Assembly (NCBI GenBank): GCA_013695355.1
Contig: JACDAQ010000035.1
Span: 1-55,715, forward strand
Reading direction: 5' to 3'
Source: Candidatus Protochlamydia sp.
GTDB lineage: Bacteria; Chlamydiota; Chlamydiia; Chlamydiales; Parachlamydiaceae
DNA length: 55,715 nt
The notes below the pieces were generated by a model. That model was not told the origin of the DNA. It worked only from the letters and a program-made list of their open reading frames with translations, and did not search any database. Below, one piece after another: positions 35,398-44,055 of the stretch. The position numbers and the translations under genes were made by a program. Position 1 is the first letter of the stretch. Every line of letters starts with the position of its first letter.

Positions 35398-38300
35398 ATG
35401 AATCCATCCCAACTTGGCATAAGCCCTTCTTCTTTACCGAGCTTAAACCAATATTCTTTTTCAAATAAATTAATTTCAAAAAAATCATTCAATAATTCTT
35501 CTGATTCTTCCCCGGAAAATACAAATAAAAAGATAAAGCACCAAGCAAAGAAACTTGATGACCTAACGCAAAGGGGCAAAAAAAGAAAAATTGATAATAC
35601 AGAATTTGATGCTCAAAAGCATTCGGCTAATAAAAAAAATAAAACCAAAGCAGAACGATCACAAGAAGCGCAAAGCACTAAAGTTCATTTTTTAGGCGCA
35701 GAAGAAGTAAAACTTTTAGAAAAATCCATGCAAAAAAAGGAGGAGGCTGATGTTTCCGATCCAAAACCTGAATCAAAGTTCAAATTCTCAGCAGGAATTA
35801 GAAAATTGGATCCTAAGGTAATTCAACGCCGCCTATTCCCTGAGCTGCAAGAAGGCAAACCACTTATATCTTTACTCTCGCTGATAGGTAAAATGATCGA
35901 AAAAGATAATGAAGGAAGAAAAGAAAAACAAAAAGTTGTTCCATTGCACTATGCAATTGAAAAAAAATGGGAGCCTAAGGAACATAATGGCTTTGATCTA
36001 AAGGCCTATACAATTGCCATTGAAGGTATACGCAAGACAACCCGCGCACATAAAGAAGAGGGCTTTTCAAGCGAGCAGAAGCTAAAAAATAGCGCTCATA
36101 TTGATTTTTTCTATCGGGAATCCTCAAGAGAGATCTATGCCATAACGACTGATCAAACCTACCAAATTTTAACAAGTTATACCGACTATTCATGGCCAAA
36201 GGCTTTTTGCAAAAAATTTCTCGATCCCATGCGGATCACTCAGATAACTCGTAAATTTATTTTTAAAGATGAAAAAGAAAGAATGAGTAAATTTACAATT
36301 CCGCAAAAATTTGAATTGATAAAAGATAGGGATTGTATTTACTCAGAAATTATCCTTCCTGTTAGGGATAGCTCCCCTCTTAGCCTGTTACATTCTTTAA
36401 AGGGGCGGGATACTTCAGTCAAAGTGCAGACAAGTCAAATTCGTTTTACAGCAAACTTTGAAATGGGAGATTTTGCTAACATTGTCAGTCATGACTCAGA
36501 TCCTTCGAATTCAGAAATCTCACAGGTAATGATAGATTTGTTTGAACCTTTGGACTACATGGTAAAAGTTGAAGATCCTGAACTTGTGATCAAATTAAAA
36601 TCTCAAATTCAGCATGAAATTTGGAAAACTATACAATCGAAGGAAGTTTTAAAAAACTACTCCTTTTGTCCGACGTTCTTATCTGATTATACTCAAAGCA
36701 AATTGGATAAATTGTTTATTCAATACGATGGAAAAAAAAGTGAAATCAAAAAATTTGCAACTTTAAATGAAATTATTGAAGAAATTCGTTTAAAATTTCA
36801 TTTCTCAAAAACTCTAAGCTCTGAAGAAATTGATAAAAAATTTCAAACCATTCATGTAAGTTATGATGAAAAAAAACTTATTCCTCTAATTGATTCGATC
36901 CTGGGTGAAATCACCTATGCAGGCAAAATTTATTTTCGCATTAATAAATGTTTTTATTATCTTTCCGGGGATTATCTTTCTCTTGTCCATATTGATTTTA
37001 GAAGAAATCTGAATGAACTTCTCCTCCCTTCAAACCATCCGGGAGCTTTGCAAATTCCATGGGGAGGGCAGAAAGTCCATGGAAACATCACGAGTACCAT
37101 GCTGAAAAAATGGGGGTTAAGCGAAGCCGAAAAGCAAAGCGTGTGCTATTTAGAAAAAAAAGAGGACCATTATAGTGTTAATTTTTCAAAACTAAAAGGA
37201 GAGATTCTTAACAATACAATCGTTAGAGAATATCAACAAAAATTAGAAAATTACTTTGCTAAAAATACCGTACTAAAAAACAAAGAGCTAAATGAATTAT
37301 TCAAAATCATTGGCATTGGCGAACCGGCTTTTAATGAAATTTTAGAAGAACTTACACAGCAGCGAAAAATTTTCAAGAAGGAAAAAGACAAATTATTTGT
37401 GATCAATCCGTTAATAGGAGATAAAAAAATCTCAAATGATCTTAGCCTACTATGTGATAAATACTTTGCGCGTGAGGGAGAAGGAGACTATAACGAACTA
37501 TATCTTTACGATAAAAAAAATCATGGAAAGCTATATGGGGCAGATGAAGGCTTTCTTGTCGGCGACAGGATACTCCCTTTTGGAATAGAAATTTTTGATA
37601 TTCTTTATTACACAAAAGACACAACCTACATTTACCATGTTAAAGAAGGTTTTGACCTGCATACAAGAGACGCTCTTTCCCAGCTCACTAATTCTGTCGA
37701 AATGATCTATGAAGCTAAATATGCAGCAACAGAAATGTCTGTTCTGGATAAATGGTTTGAGCTTGCAACAGATACTAAAACGACAGGCGCTTCGCCCGAT
37801 CGTTCTTATCGGGAAAAACTGGCCAAGCAAGCAAATCATTTAGGAAAAGAAGCTTTTAAAGACATTTTTCTCAAGCGGAAGCTTGTTTTTGTTTATGCAG
37901 TTTTAGACAGTCATGAAGAACCCCTATCCCTTGCCAGGGAACAGGAGCTGAAAGAGCGGTTCAATCCAGTAGATTTCGATAATGAATCGCTCACTAAAAC
38001 CAAAGATGTTGGTCAAAAAATATTCACTGATCTAAAGTCACAGAATTTTTTAGACTCTAAAGGCCGCCTTACGAGCAAATTTTACGCCTCTTCAAAGGAA
38101 AGATTTACCAAAGACTTTATTCATTCATTTTCAACTGAAATAAAAAAGAATATCTACGATATACTGCATGCGCATGCCTCACAATTTAATTCCACTATTG
38201 CTTTTTTAGAATTAAAGAGAGCCCGCAAACGAATCAAAAAATATAATTTTGAGTTAAAGATCTGCCAAATTCAAAGACCAAGCTTTGAAGCTTCTAAAAC

Positions 38301-39315
38301 AGATCAAAAAAACATTCTTACAGATTGTGGGATTGTAAAAAATTCTATAACAAAAATAGAAGAGGTTAATAACAGATCCTTACAACCCTTGCTCTCACAA
38401 AAGAAGCAAATCAATGCAATTAATGAAAGGGACACCGCCGCTTCTACAATAACTTATGAATTTAAAGGAAAACACTACTATAAAAAGCGGGAGACACTGG
38501 GAGACGGGGCCTGTGCCCTGCATGCTTTAATGCATAACTCGCATTTAAATCACAAATATGTTTTTTCGCTCGATAAAAATGCGCAAAGCACAGAAATAGG
38601 AAAAAAAGCAAAAGAATATTTCCTAGATCAAGTATTAGATAATCAAGCGAATTACAAAAACTTAATTTATGATTGTCTTCTTGAATTTGTCAGATCCGAC
38701 AAAAAATTATACACTAATTATGAACGATCCATAAAAAAGGAAAAAGAAGAGCAGCAAAGTGCAATAGAAAATTGTAAAGCCTATATTTTGCAAGAGCAAT
38801 CTAAGGATCCTTTATTCTTTTCAAAAGTCTATCCTATGCTAAGAAAATCTAAAGCAGAATATGAGTTAATGGATGATAAAATTTTGAAAAAATTGTTAAA
38901 GAATGATAAAGATGCCTGTTATAATGCTTATTGTGCAGTAAGAGATGAAACGCTTCCTTTACTTAATAATAGAAAAGGTTTTGCAAAAATTCAGGATGAA
39001 TGTGTCAAATCCAACGAAGGCATAAAATTAAAATCAGAAAATATATTACTGACAAATGAGTATTGGCATTTATACTCTGCCAATTTCCTTAAAACCTCTT
39101 ACCATCTGAGCGATAGAGAATTAGAATTTGCGGCAACCCTTTTTAATAAAAAAGTTATCCTTTTTTCCGGTATTCAGGAACCTCAAATATTAAATGCAGA
39201 GGGGAAAAAAACCGTATATATTTTACATGATGGCAATCACCAGTTTGGTCATTACTCAAGATTATCACACTACAAAAAAATAAAGGAGGGTAATGCAAAC
39301 ACAAAACTGTATTAA
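35398..39315 (+). CDS. Large protein with a C-terminal OTU-type cysteine protease domain (1305 aa)
   Basis: OTU proteases cleave ubiquitin chains; bacterial ones are usually secreted effectors that act in the host. The C-terminal domain (about 1020-1305) has the catalytic DGxC in LGDGACALHALMH (Asp1036, Cys1039) and a distal His in GNHQFGHYSRL (His1285, possibly His1281). The N-terminal 130 residues are charged and unstructured with basic clusters KKIKHQAKK and GKKRKIDN that resemble a bipartite nuclear localisation signal. The middle 850 residues have no family I can name with confidence; a segment near 725-775 (FGIEIFDILYYT, YIYHVKEG, LSQLTNS) is vaguely like DUF6119/TIGR04141 proteins. The start has a GAAAG ribosome binding site. 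No signal peptide, so type III secretion would be the likely route; this is inference. Confidence 0.8.
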   Translation: MNPSQLGISPSSLPSLNQYSFSNKLISKKSFNNSSDSSPENTNKKIKHQAKKLDDLTQRGKKRKIDNTEFDAQKHSANKKNKTKAERSQEAQSTKVHFLGAEEVKLLEKSMQKKEEADVSDPKPESKFKFSAGIRKLDPKVIQRRLFPELQEGKPLISLLSLIGKMIEKDNEGRKEKQKVVPLHYAIEKKWEPKEHNGFDLKAYTIAIEGIRKTTRAHKEEGFSSEQKLKNSAHIDFFYRESSREIYAITTDQTYQILTSYTDYSWPKAFCKKFLDPMRITQITRKFIFKDEKERMSKFTIPQKFELIKDRDCIYSEIILPVRDSSPLSLLHSLKGRDTSVKVQTSQIRFTANFEMGDFANIVSHDSDPSNSEISQVMIDLFEPLDYMVKVEDPELVIKLKSQIQHEIWKTIQSKEVLKNYSFCPTFLSDYTQSKLDKLFIQYDGKKSEIKKFATLNEIIEEIRLKFHFSKTLSSEEIDKKFQTIHVSYDEKKLIPLIDSILGEITYAGKIYFRINKCFYYLSGDYLSLVHIDFRRNLNELLLPSNHPGALQIPWGGQKVHGNITSTMLKKWGLSEAEKQSVCYLEKKEDHYSVNFSKLKGEILNNTIVREYQQKLENYFAKNTVLKNKELNELFKIIGIGEPAFNEILEELTQQRKIFKKEKDKLFVINPLIGDKKISNDLSLLCDKYFAREGEGDYNELYLYDKKNHGKLYGADEGFLVGDRILPFGIEIFDILYYTKDTTYIYHVKEGFDLHTRDALSQLTNSVEMIYEAKYAATEMSVLDKWFELATDTKTTGASPDRSYREKLAKQANHLGKEAFKDIFLKRKLVFVYAVLDSHEEPLSLAREQELKERFNPVDFDNESLTKTKDVGQKIFTDLKSQNFLDSKGRLTSKFYASSKERFTKDFIHSFSTEIKKNIYDILHAHASQFNSTIAFLELKRARKRIKKYNFELKICQIQRPSFEASKTDQKNILTDCGIVKNSITKIEEVNNRSLQPLLSQKKQINAINERDTAASTITYEFKGKHYYKKRETLGDGACALHALMHNSHLNHKYVFSLDKNAQSTEIGKKAKEYFLDQVLDNQANYKNLIYDCLLEFVRSDKKLYTNYERSIKKEKEEQQSAIENCKAYILQEQSKDPLFFSKVYPMLRKSKAEYELMDDKILKKLLKNDKDACYNAYCAVRDETLPLLNNRKGFAKIQDECVKSNEGIKLKSENILLTNEYWHLYSANFLKTSYHLSDRELEFAATLFNKKVILFSGIQEPQILNAEGKKTVYILHDGNHQFGHYSRLSHYKKIKEGNANTKLY

Positions 39316-39369
39316 TTCTCATTTTACTGTAGAGGAATTTACGTAGAAAAAATTTTGCTGTTTTAGAAA

Positions 39370-39950
39370 AAAACTTGGAATACTTTCACCTTTTGGGATC
39401 GGATTATCAATTAATAGTCCAGAATGACTTTGGCGAGTGCTTCCTTAAAAGCGAAGATTTAAGGGGAGATTTTAAAAAATATAAAACAATTCCCCTGCTC
39501 TTGGGCAGCGTTAGAAGATAGTTATCAATGGAATATTAAAGATTATTGGCTGCAGCGTGATGGTAAATAATTTGACTGCGATTAAACTTTTACTTTCAAA
39601 TCCAAAAAATTTCAACAGCCGTGATGTTTTAGGTCAAAAAGTATTACATCATGCTATTAAACAAGCTAATTGTGAAGAGACTTTAGCTCTGCTTCTCAGG
39701 CCATCCAATTGATATGAACGAAAAAGTAGATCTTGGAATATACGCTGAAACAACCCCATTGATGGAAGCAATAGAGAATAACGACCCTGCTACTATCGAG
39801 CTGTTAATTAATAATGGCGCTGATATTGCAGCACCCGGTCAATATTCCAACTGCTATAAATAGACTGCCAAATATGCTTCTTCCGAAACTAAAGCACTTT
39901 TGATCAAACTCATAAAAGACCAGTTCAATTGGCAATTTATAAAATGCTGA
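39370..39950 (+). pseudogene. Decayed ankyrin-repeat gene
   Basis: Pieces in different frames read as one former protein: KNLEYFHLLGSDYQLIVQND, then WNIKDYWLQRDGK, then NLTAIKLLLSNPKNFNSRDV with VLHHAIKQANCEETLALLL, then TTPLMEAIENNDPATIELLI and NNGADI, ending KALLIKLIKDQ. At least two frameshifts and an internal TAG (after SNCYK) separate them. The ankyrin consensus (TPLMEAI…IELLINNGADI) is clear. It lies directly behind the OTU gene on the same strand and may once have been a separate secreted protein. Confidence 0.65.
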
Positions 39951-39979
39951 AACCAAATTAATTACAATTTTTATTGAAA

Positions 39980-40018
39980 GGGTTTAAGAAATTAGCTTTT
40001 GGTTAATTTCTTAAACCC
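39980..40018. terminator. 15-bp hairpin beside a haloperoxidase remnant
   Basis: GGGTTTAAGAAATTA pairs perfectly with TAATTTCTTAAACCC around a 9-base loop. A near-identical hairpin lies at 42440-42474, just after the intact haloperoxidase gene, so this is probably the old terminator of the decayed copy. No long U-tract on either strand. Confidence 0.5.
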
Positions 40019-40046
40019 TGATGTTAAAGCTAGCATTTATGCACTC

Positions 40047-40262
40047 ATTAGCTAATTCCGTTCAAAAGCCAAGTGCCTCTTACCTCCAGGCTTTCTAAAT
40101 ATTTTACAAATTCGCCCTAGCACGGGAAATAGCTCCCTTCTTCAGCTGTTTTCCATTTTAATTTAAATTTTTGGACCCAAGGCTAGCAAGCCAGAAAAAG
40201 AACGATAGCTAAAGCAATCGCTACCAATAAAAAATTTAAAAACTTCGGCCCTACAGCTATGG
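40047..40262 (-). pseudogene. Remnant of a vanadium-haloperoxidase gene 3' end
   Basis: The nucleotide sequence is a degraded version of the 3' third of the gene at 42487-43860. Shared stretches include CGTTCAAAAGC, GTTTTCCATTTTAA, GAACGATAGCT and AAAGCAATCGCT, in the same order, with several deletions between them. The neighbouring hairpin is duplicated too. So a second copy once stood here, or a segment duplication preceded the arrival of the J-domain gene between the copies. Confidence 0.7.
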
Positions 40263-40425
40263 ATGATATTATCTCACTGATAAATACCTAACCCAAGTTA
40301 AGGCTAAAACGCATAGCCCAAACAATAAAATGATCCATTTATGTTATTCTTATCATATATTTTGACAATAATTAGTTCAGAAGGGAAAATACTTTCGGGA
40401 TTTAACGCTATATTATTGGAGAAAT

Positions 40426-42402
40426 ATGCCATTAGAACAATTATCAAATTGGGCTTGTGCACAACCCGCAGATGGAAAACGTTATCTATGGGTAATGGAT
40501 GTAAATACAAAAAGGATTTCCTACCGAGAAAGGGACACTTATTCATATTTTCAGCGTTCTGAAACAGGACGATTGGAAACAATATTTGAATCAATGAAAG
40601 AAGAATTAAATCCTTCAACCCAATTTACAACAATTGAGCAATATCGTGCATTAATCAGTCTTAAAAAAAGAGTTGATAATAAGTATCAGTCATATTTATA
40701 TGCTCATAATTTTATTTATAAATTGATTTTTGCTGCTTGCCTGGATGCTAATTATAAAGCACTTCAAGAGAAAATAGATGCCATATTATTCTCATCTTTA
40801 CCTTCTTTGAACGTTTCAATCTTGTCAGTGGATGAAATTAATGAATTAAAAGAATATGTTTCTGTTAAAATTCCTAATACTCATCCACCACGTCCGGCTG
40901 TATTAAATCTTGACTGGGCCTCTCTTACTACGCAACAATTTTCAGCTGCAGTCGCTTTAGCACGTTTTTCAAATAACGCATTAACTTTGGATAATCTTAC
41001 CAAAGAAAAAATTAGAATTATCTTTGAGTTAAGTATCAAAAGTCTTAATGACTTTAGTTCAGCTGAAATTGATAGAAATTTCTCAAAACTCGAATTTCAA
41101 TTTCCTGACCCAGGGTCAGCTTATTCACCAACTAGATTAGAGTTAAATCAAGTCTCTCCTCAGATAGTGGCAAAAAATATAGCAACGTTTAATTTAGTTG
41201 ATTTAAAGAAATTAAGACCTGAGATCGTCCAAGCCCTTGATATATCTAGCTTAAGTACATTACAGTTAATTCATCTACCTTATAATCACCTAAGCGATGA
41301 TCAATTTCAAAGAATCGACCTGTCACTTTTTTCACAATCGGATATAGCTGAAATGTTAGCATCTTTCAGCCCTTATAATCGTTTTTACGGATTTTTATCT
41401 AAAAGCCTACATGAAATGCTATCTGCTGAATCTTTTATAGCGAAACTTACTCCCCAGACTATTGCAGCCAATTTGGATAAAATAGAAACAAAATATTATA
41501 AACATCTTACTAATTTACAAATCCAAGAAATTAATTATTTTACTCTAAATAATGCACAAAAAAAAGCTATTCCTCGAAATCAGAGACATCTATTTTTTAG
41601 TAATTTAAATATAGCTGATAATCTATCAAGGATTCACTTAAAAGATTTAAAATATTTAAATCGCAATCAAGTTAGCTCTTTGGATATAGATCGTCTAACT
41701 GTAGCACAGCTTATTCATCTTCCTCTAGAGCATATCAGCAACGCTCAATTTTTAAAAATTGATTTGTCTAATTACACACGAGCTAGCATTGCTGAAATTC
41801 TGGCATGGGAAGATCCAAGTGAGAGACGTTTTAGTTTTATTTTTTTTAGAAATACTTCATCTATATTAAAAAAATTATCTCCTCAAACTGTAGCAGCCAA
41901 TTTGGAAAGAATAGAGACGAAATATTATTCTAGCTTAACGGATCAACAACTTAACGAAATAGATTACTTAACACTGAATGAATCACAAAAAAGTGCTTTT
42001 AATAATTTCAATTTTTTTAAAATGAGAAATCCTCCCCAAAAGTTCAACTACTCCAGTTCTAATTTTTTCAGTGACAGTTCTAGTTCAGATGATGAGGATG
42101 ATACTCTTAACTGTTACTTTAAATGTTTTGATTGTGCTTTAGCAGAAGTGCTAAAAGTAAATAAAGCCCACTCAAATGAAATCTATGAAAAGTTAAGATT
42201 AAAAATTTTAAATAACAAAAATATCAAACAAAATGCCAAACTCATTTTTGTGGATGATGTGCATTCTTTTGATTCAACTGATCTCTCACAAGAATATAAA
42301 AAAATTGCACGAGTTATTCATCCTGACAAAAATATTCAACGTAATGATGAGGCCACACAAATATTTAATTTAGTAAATGAAGCATATAATTTATTAAAAT
42401 AA
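40426..42402 (+). CDS. Protein with a C-terminal J domain and an internal duplication (658 aa)
   Basis: The last 45 residues (SQEYKKIARVIHPDKNIQRN and the stretch to the end) are the core of a DnaJ J domain with the HPD motif at about 632-634, which recruits and stimulates Hsp70. Residues about 244-388 and 392-530 are two copies of a 140-residue module: shared pieces are SLSTLQLIHLPYNHLSDDQF against RLTVAQLIHLPLEHISNAQF, and SPQTVAANLERIETKYY against TPQTIAANLDKIETKYY. A Ser/Asp-rich linker precedes the J domain. This is not a DnaJ chaperone (no zinc-finger or Gly/Phe region). It may be an effector that engages a host or bacterial Hsp70; that is inference. It sits between an intact and a decayed haloperoxidase copy. 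Confidence 0.8.
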   Translation: MPLEQLSNWACAQPADGKRYLWVMDVNTKRISYRERDTYSYFQRSETGRLETIFESMKEELNPSTQFTTIEQYRALISLKKRVDNKYQSYLYAHNFIYKLIFAACLDANYKALQEKIDAILFSSLPSLNVSILSVDEINELKEYVSVKIPNTHPPRPAVLNLDWASLTTQQFSAAVALARFSNNALTLDNLTKEKIRIIFELSIKSLNDFSSAEIDRNFSKLEFQFPDPGSAYSPTRLELNQVSPQIVAKNIATFNLVDLKKLRPEIVQALDISSLSTLQLIHLPYNHLSDDQFQRIDLSLFSQSDIAEMLASFSPYNRFYGFLSKSLHEMLSAESFIAKLTPQTIAANLDKIETKYYKHLTNLQIQEINYFTLNNAQKKAIPRNQRHLFFSNLNIADNLSRIHLKDLKYLNRNQVSSLDIDRLTVAQLIHLPLEHISNAQFLKIDLSNYTRASIAEILAWEDPSERRFSFIFFRNTSSILKKLSPQTVAANLERIETKYYSSLTDQQLNEIDYLTLNESQKSAFNNFNFFKMRNPPQKFNYSSSNFFSDSSSSDDEDDTLNCYFKCFDCALAEVLKVNKAHSNEIYEKLRLKILNNKNIKQNAKLIFVDDVHSFDSTDLSQEYKKIARVIHPDKNIQRNDEATQIFNLVNEAYNLLK

Positions 42403-42439
42403 TGTGCTATAGGCGTTTATTTATTGTATTCATGCAAAG

Positions 42440-42474
42440 GTTTAAGAAATAAGCTAAAAACTTATTTCTTAAAC
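42440..42474. terminator. Bidirectional 14-bp hairpin between convergent genes
   Basis: GTTTAAGAAATAAG pairs perfectly with CTTATTTCTTAAAC around a 7-base A/T-rich loop. It lies between the stops of the J-domain gene (42402) and the haloperoxidase gene (42487), so it may end both transcripts. U-tracts are short. It is a near copy of the hairpin at 39980-40018. Confidence 0.6.
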
Positions 42475-42486
42475 TGCTTACGCTCT

Positions 42487-43857
42487 TTAGCCATTGATAA
42501 AGTATAAGGCCCGTTCAAAAGCAAGCGCCCCTATTTTCCTTCCCAGCCTTCTTCCTTCCATATCTCCTGTCTTAAAATGAATTCCTCCATAGCGGCGGGA
42601 CATCCCGGCTTCATCAGCTGCTTCAGAAAACGTTTTCCATTTTAACTTAACATTTTTTGTAGGCGCACACCCAAGTTCTCCTGAACCTGCAAGAACGATA
42701 GCTGAATTTTTAAAGCAATCGCTGCCTGTAAATAATTTTAAGACTTCAGCACCTGCAGCGCTAAAAGTGCTATGGCCAGATACTAATTCTGGAAAAGGGG
42801 GGGTGGGAATATACGATTGAAAATTTTGCCCTAAAATTTCTTGTGTGCCTCGACAGGGCCCGCCCCAGGCTTTCACTTGCTCGTTATTAAAGAGAAATCT
42901 AATGGCCGTAATGGGACGTACTGCTTCAAAAGCCCTTTTATCGTCCCACGCTGCAATGCTTGAATCAAGTAACGCGTTGTTTAATGCAAAAAACAGCTTG
43001 GCGTCCTCGTCAAGTGTATTTTCATCCCTATTTGACACAAATTGCGCAAATAAGTTCCAATGGCCTGGAGGTGTTACACTACCAGGCCCATCGGCCCAAT
43101 AAAGAGCTATTGATTTTGTCTGATCTGTCAAATTAGCGCTAAGTTTTAATACTTCTTTCGCTTGCTGTGTATATTTCTTACTAGGGTAAGTGGCTAGATG
43201 CCCCCGTTGAAATTCATTTCCTGATTTAAGTGCAAAAGGTGTGACTAAGCTCCAATGCGGTGTTAGACAGATTTGCCCGGGAAGAGGCTGCCAAAGGCTT
43301 GGATCAACTAAGACCGTCGATGTGTTTAGCGGCTGATAACCCGTGTAGTCGGAATAAGGCCCGCCAATTGTATTTGGCTCATTAGCAAGCTGGTTTGAGC
43401 CATCGCCATGCCTGAATAGCAGCAGATCAGCTGCTTCGGTATTGCCAATACCTTCTGGTGTTGTGATATCAGTAGAAAAATTATCCGGATCATATCCTAA
43501 ACTAATCATAAAGGTTGTGAGTGCAATGGATTGCTCGGGAAATAAATCGAGTAGCGTCCTGTAGGCTGCAAAACTAACGGCCTTAGATTTATTAAGATCA
43601 TTGAACTCTTCTGAAGGTCTCCGTAAAAGCCCTTCAAACCTTGTCCCGATAGCTTTGCAGTCATAGGCTGCCCAGGCATCAAATATGGCAGTATGAACAA
43701 TTGCCAGTGCTCTAGCTGCTACCGGTGGAGAAGTTTTGGCCTTGATAATCGCGTTAAGCGCTGCTTGATTCCATTGAAGGACAACATTTTCCGAATGTAG
43801 GCCAACTGTAATAAAAATAACAAGAAAGCAAAGGGCCATTTTCACAAATTTTTTCAT
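42487..43857 (-). CDS. Exported vanadium-dependent haloperoxidase / PAP2-like protein (about 456 aa)
   Basis: The C-terminal domain carries the shared vanadium-haloperoxidase/PAP2 phosphatase active site: DKRAFEAVRPI (Lys and Arg), PFPELVSGHSTFS near residue 362 (Ser-Gly-His) and SRRYGGIHFKTGD (Arg and His). All vanadate or phosphate ligands appear present. The first 20 residues (KKFVKMALCFLVIFITVGLH) form a signal peptide, so the enzyme is exported. It could oxidise halides with peroxide or act as an acid phosphatase; sequence alone does not decide. The ATG at 43857 is preferred to the TTG just before it. A decayed copy lies at 40047-40262. Confidence 0.85.
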   Translation of the reverse strand: MKKFVKMALCFLVIFITVGLHSENVVLQWNQAALNAIIKAKTSPPVAARALAIVHTAIFDAWAAYDCKAIGTRFEGLLRRPSEEFNDLNKSKAVSFAAYRTLLDLFPEQSIALTTFMISLGYDPDNFSTDITTPEGIGNTEAADLLLFRHGDGSNQLANEPNTIGGPYSDYTGYQPLNTSTVLVDPSLWQPLPGQICLTPHWSLVTPFALKSGNEFQRGHLATYPSKKYTQQAKEVLKLSANLTDQTKSIALYWADGPGSVTPPGHWNLFAQFVSNRDENTLDEDAKLFFALNNALLDSSIAAWDDKRAFEAVRPITAIRFLFNNEQVKAWGGPCRGTQEILGQNFQSYIPTPPFPELVSGHSTFSAAGAEVLKLFTGSDCFKNSAIVLAGSGELGCAPTKNVKLKWKTFSEAADEAGMSRRYGGIHFKTGDMEGRRLGRKIGALAFERALYFING

Positions 43858-44055
43858 CAATTTACCTCATAAAAAAATGGAATTTAATAATGTTAGGTTT
43901 TAAAAATATTTTTTATACTTAATAAAATATAATTTCTATAAAAAAATGGAAAGTAATGAGGTAACTTGATCAAGGATTAAAAAATAACGTCTCAATGTGT
44001 AAAAGAGTGGTAATGAAAACACAAAAATGGTTTTTTATATAAAAAAGGACCATGT

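Larger units (their letters stand above)
39316..40425. other. Region of gene remnants without an intact gene
   Basis: These 1110 bases hold an ankyrin pseudogene (about 39370-39950, plus strand), a 15-bp hairpin (39980-40018) and a decayed piece of a haloperoxidase gene (about 40047-40262, minus strand). No open frame in it is credible as a functional gene. Confidence 0.6.

Noticed and set aside
40304-40618. A 104-codon minus-strand frame overlapping the J-domain gene start
   Set aside because: It lies opposite the coding N-terminus and shows no family features; low complexity explains the open frame.
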